This document shows, piece after piece, positions 62,791 through 64,000 of a stretch of DNA of 64,000 nt. Position 1 is the first letter of the stretch, and every line of letters begins with the position of its first letter. The notes under the pieces were generated by a model, which had not been told where the DNA came from, did no database searches, and worked only from the letters and a program-made list of their open reading frames with translations. Source of the stretch: Perlucidibaca sp. (GTDB lineage: Bacteria > Pseudomonadota > Gammaproteobacteria > Pseudomonadales > Moraxellaceae); assembly GCA_023265995.1 (NCBI GenBank), contig JAHFSA010000007.1:22191-86190 (forward strand), given 5' to 3'. Position numbers and translations under genes: made by a program.

Positions 62791-63570
62791 TCAGTCGTCG
62801 ACCTGCAGCTCGCGGGCACGACTGAAGACATAGCGCAGCTTTTCATACTCGAACGGCGAGTTCAGCTGGCCGTAGCGGAACTCCGTGGTTTCGCGCTCGT
62901 TGACCATTTTCAGCGCCGTGATTTCCGGATGATCCGAGCTGGTTTCCGCCACGTTCAGATAGTTGATGGCCGTGCCGGCGGCAAAGTCGGCTACGCGCCC
63001 GCCGGTATCGCGCACATTCGACGGACCCAGCATGGGCAGCATGACGTAGGCACCCTGACCGACACCGTAGTAGCCCAGTGTCTGCCCGAAGTCCTCATCC
63101 TGCCTGGCCAGCCCCAGACGCGTGGCCGGATCCCACAGGCCGGCGACACCGACCGTGGTATTGAGCAGCAGGCGTCCGCCGGTCTCCAGCGAGCGCTTGC
63201 CTTTCAGCTGCAGCATGCTGTTGGCGAGATTGGTGACATCGCCGAGATTGCTGAAGAAATTGCTCACGCCATGACGTACCACTCCCGGCACGAAGAAGCG
63301 GTAGACGCGTACCACCGGCAGCAGAACACGCTCATCCAGACGCTGGTTGAAGTGGTAGACGCGACGGTTGGCCGACTCCCAGGGGTCGGGTACATCCAGC
63401 GCATTGAGCGTGGCCTTCTCGAAATTCCCGTTGTCATGTCTGAGGTATTTCAGCGACTCCAGCGGACGCGTGAAACCTTCGTCGTCATCGCCGGCATTGG
63501 CTGCATTGCTGCCGGCAGCCGCAGCGGGCAGGGCGATGACCAGGAGGAGGGCGGCCAGCAGGGGCCTCAT
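62791..63570 (-). CDS. mlaA: MlaA/VacJ family phospholipid transport protein
   Basis: 259 residues of the outer-membrane component of the Mla system. Core motif DPWESANRRVYHFNQRLDE and SNFFSNLGDVTNLANSMLQ, and GLARQDEDFGQTLGYYGVG. It takes misplaced phospholipids out of the outer leaflet. The signal peptide ends ALPAAAAG without a cysteine, so it lacks the lipobox of E. coli MlaA. Start ATG 63570; the hydrolase gene ends 7 bp earlier. Other mla genes are not in the window. Confidence 0.92.
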   Translation of the reverse strand: MRPLLAALLLVIALPAAAAGSNAANAGDDDEGFTRPLESLKYLRHDNGNFEKATLNALDVPDPWESANRRVYHFNQRLDERVLLPVVRVYRFFVPGVVRHGVSNFFSNLGDVTNLANSMLQLKGKRSLETGGRLLLNTTVGVAGLWDPATRLGLARQDEDFGQTLGYYGVGQGAYVMLPMLGPSNVRDTGGRVADFAAGTAINYLNVAETSSDHPEITALKMVNERETTEFRYGQLNSPFEYEKLRYVFSRARELQVDD

Positions 63571-63577
63571 TGCATGC

Positions 63578-64000
63578 TCAGCCACGGAAGAACTCCAGCA
63601 TGTCATCGACATTGACGCGATAGTTCAGGTTGCCGCAGTGGCCGCCATGCGGATAGACCGTCAGGCGATCGCCGAATGTCCGTCGCAGGAAACCAAGGTC
63701 GCCGCGATCAAGAATGAGGTCGTCGGCATTGGTCATGACGGCGATCTTGTCGCTCTTGTGCAGATAGTCTTCCAGCGAATACAGGCTGACCTCGCGGATC
63801 AGGCCGGTGAGATCGGTACCGCCAAAGCGCTTGCGCCAGAAAGGCAGCAACTGCTTCTGGATATAGCAGTCGAAATTGCACAGCAGCGAACTGCGCAGAT
63901 AAGGCGTCAGGCTGCTGCCTTCCTTGATGCTGGCGTCCGGCGGCACGATGGCGCCACGCTTGTTGACCAGGTCCGACGTGAAAACGATGTCGGCGGCGGC
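63578..64000 (-). CDS. Alpha/beta-fold hydrolase, C-terminal part (partial)
   Basis: The last 140 codons of a gene that enters from the right edge. The visible chain has the catalytic acid region (VMTNADDLILDRGDL) and the catalytic histidine (PHGGHCGNLNYR), as in alpha/beta hydrolases; the nucleophile lies outside the window. It ends 7 bp before mlaA on the same strand, so it may share a transcript. Substrate unknown; a lipid esterase would suit the position but is a guess. Confidence 0.75.
   Translation of the reverse strand, partial: AAADIVFTSDLVNKRGAIVPPDASIKEGSSLTPYLRSSLLCNFDCYIQKQLLPFWRKRFGGTDLTGLIREVSLYSLEDYLHKSDKIAVMTNADDLILDRGDLGFLRRTFGDRLTVYPHGGHCGNLNYRVNVDDMLEFFRG

Overview
The window is a dense, GC-rich piece of a gammaproteobacterial chromosome. 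Gene content and order point to the order Pseudomonadales, and the alkane and fatty-acid genes would suit a Moraxellaceae-like or Pseudomonas-like lineage. Genus cannot be fixed from sequence reading alone. I see no rRNA, tRNA, CRISPR array, insertion sequence, phage or plasmid module. No stretch above 300 bases lacks a gene. There are 62 protein genes, two of them cut by the window ends (a sulfite/nitrite reductase at the left, an alpha/beta hydrolase at the right).

Layout. (1) 1-8296: start of a cysI-like gene on the minus strand, then a GntR regulator, smc, zipA, ligA and a lytic-transglycosylase-like lipoprotein, a block for chromosome organisation, division and DNA joining. (2) 8341-17397: mnmC oxidase domain, yciI and yciB on the minus strand, then rnm, yciO, trpS, scpA, scpB, rluB, a DUF2721 membrane protein, an unrecognised CxxC protein and a methyltransferase that carries an in-frame amber codon. 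(3) 17465-32174: yciK, mupP and ubiG on the minus strand, divergent from gyrA-serC-pheA-hisC-tyrA/aroA-cmk-rpsA-ihfB-lapA-pyrF. This is the classic pseudomonad aromatic amino acid and translation supercluster. (4) 32355-50247: an accessory lipid and hydrocarbon region. It holds two FadL-type outer-membrane channels (one next to an AraC regulator), ttcA, an enoyl-CoA hydratase/isomerase, isocitrate lyase with a divergent LysR regulator, malate synthase G, a DyP peroxidase, a YceI protein, an AlkB alkane hydroxylase fused to rubredoxin with a divergent AraC regulator, and a long-chain acyl-CoA synthetase. (5) 50447-64000: infA, bpt, aat and trxB on the minus strand, divergent from ftsK, lolA and rarA; then an OsmC-YcaO fusion gene on the minus strand, serS, cysG, and on the minus strand mlaA plus the partial hydrolase.

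How it fits together. Region 4 reads as one physiological programme: uptake of long-chain substrates (FadL), terminal oxidation of alkanes (AlkB-Rd), activation to acyl-CoA (AMP-binding ligase), beta-oxidation (crotonase), and carbon conservation from acetyl-CoA through the complete glyoxylate shunt (AceA and GlcB). At least three local regulators sit in it. The remaining regions are mostly housekeeping blocks whose order resembles Pseudomonas.

The most interesting items are: the amber-interrupted methyltransferase beside an unrecognised CxxC protein; the AlkB-rubredoxin fusion, with valine at the position that limits chain length in classic AlkB; a 21-bp-phased direct repeat in its control region; a compositionally different OsmC-YcaO gene inserted in a conserved block; a family of look-alike terminators sharing a CATGAAAAAGCC edge; and a perfect 17-bp inverted repeat of unknown nature at 50304-50343. 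I found no defence system or clearly new multigene machine.
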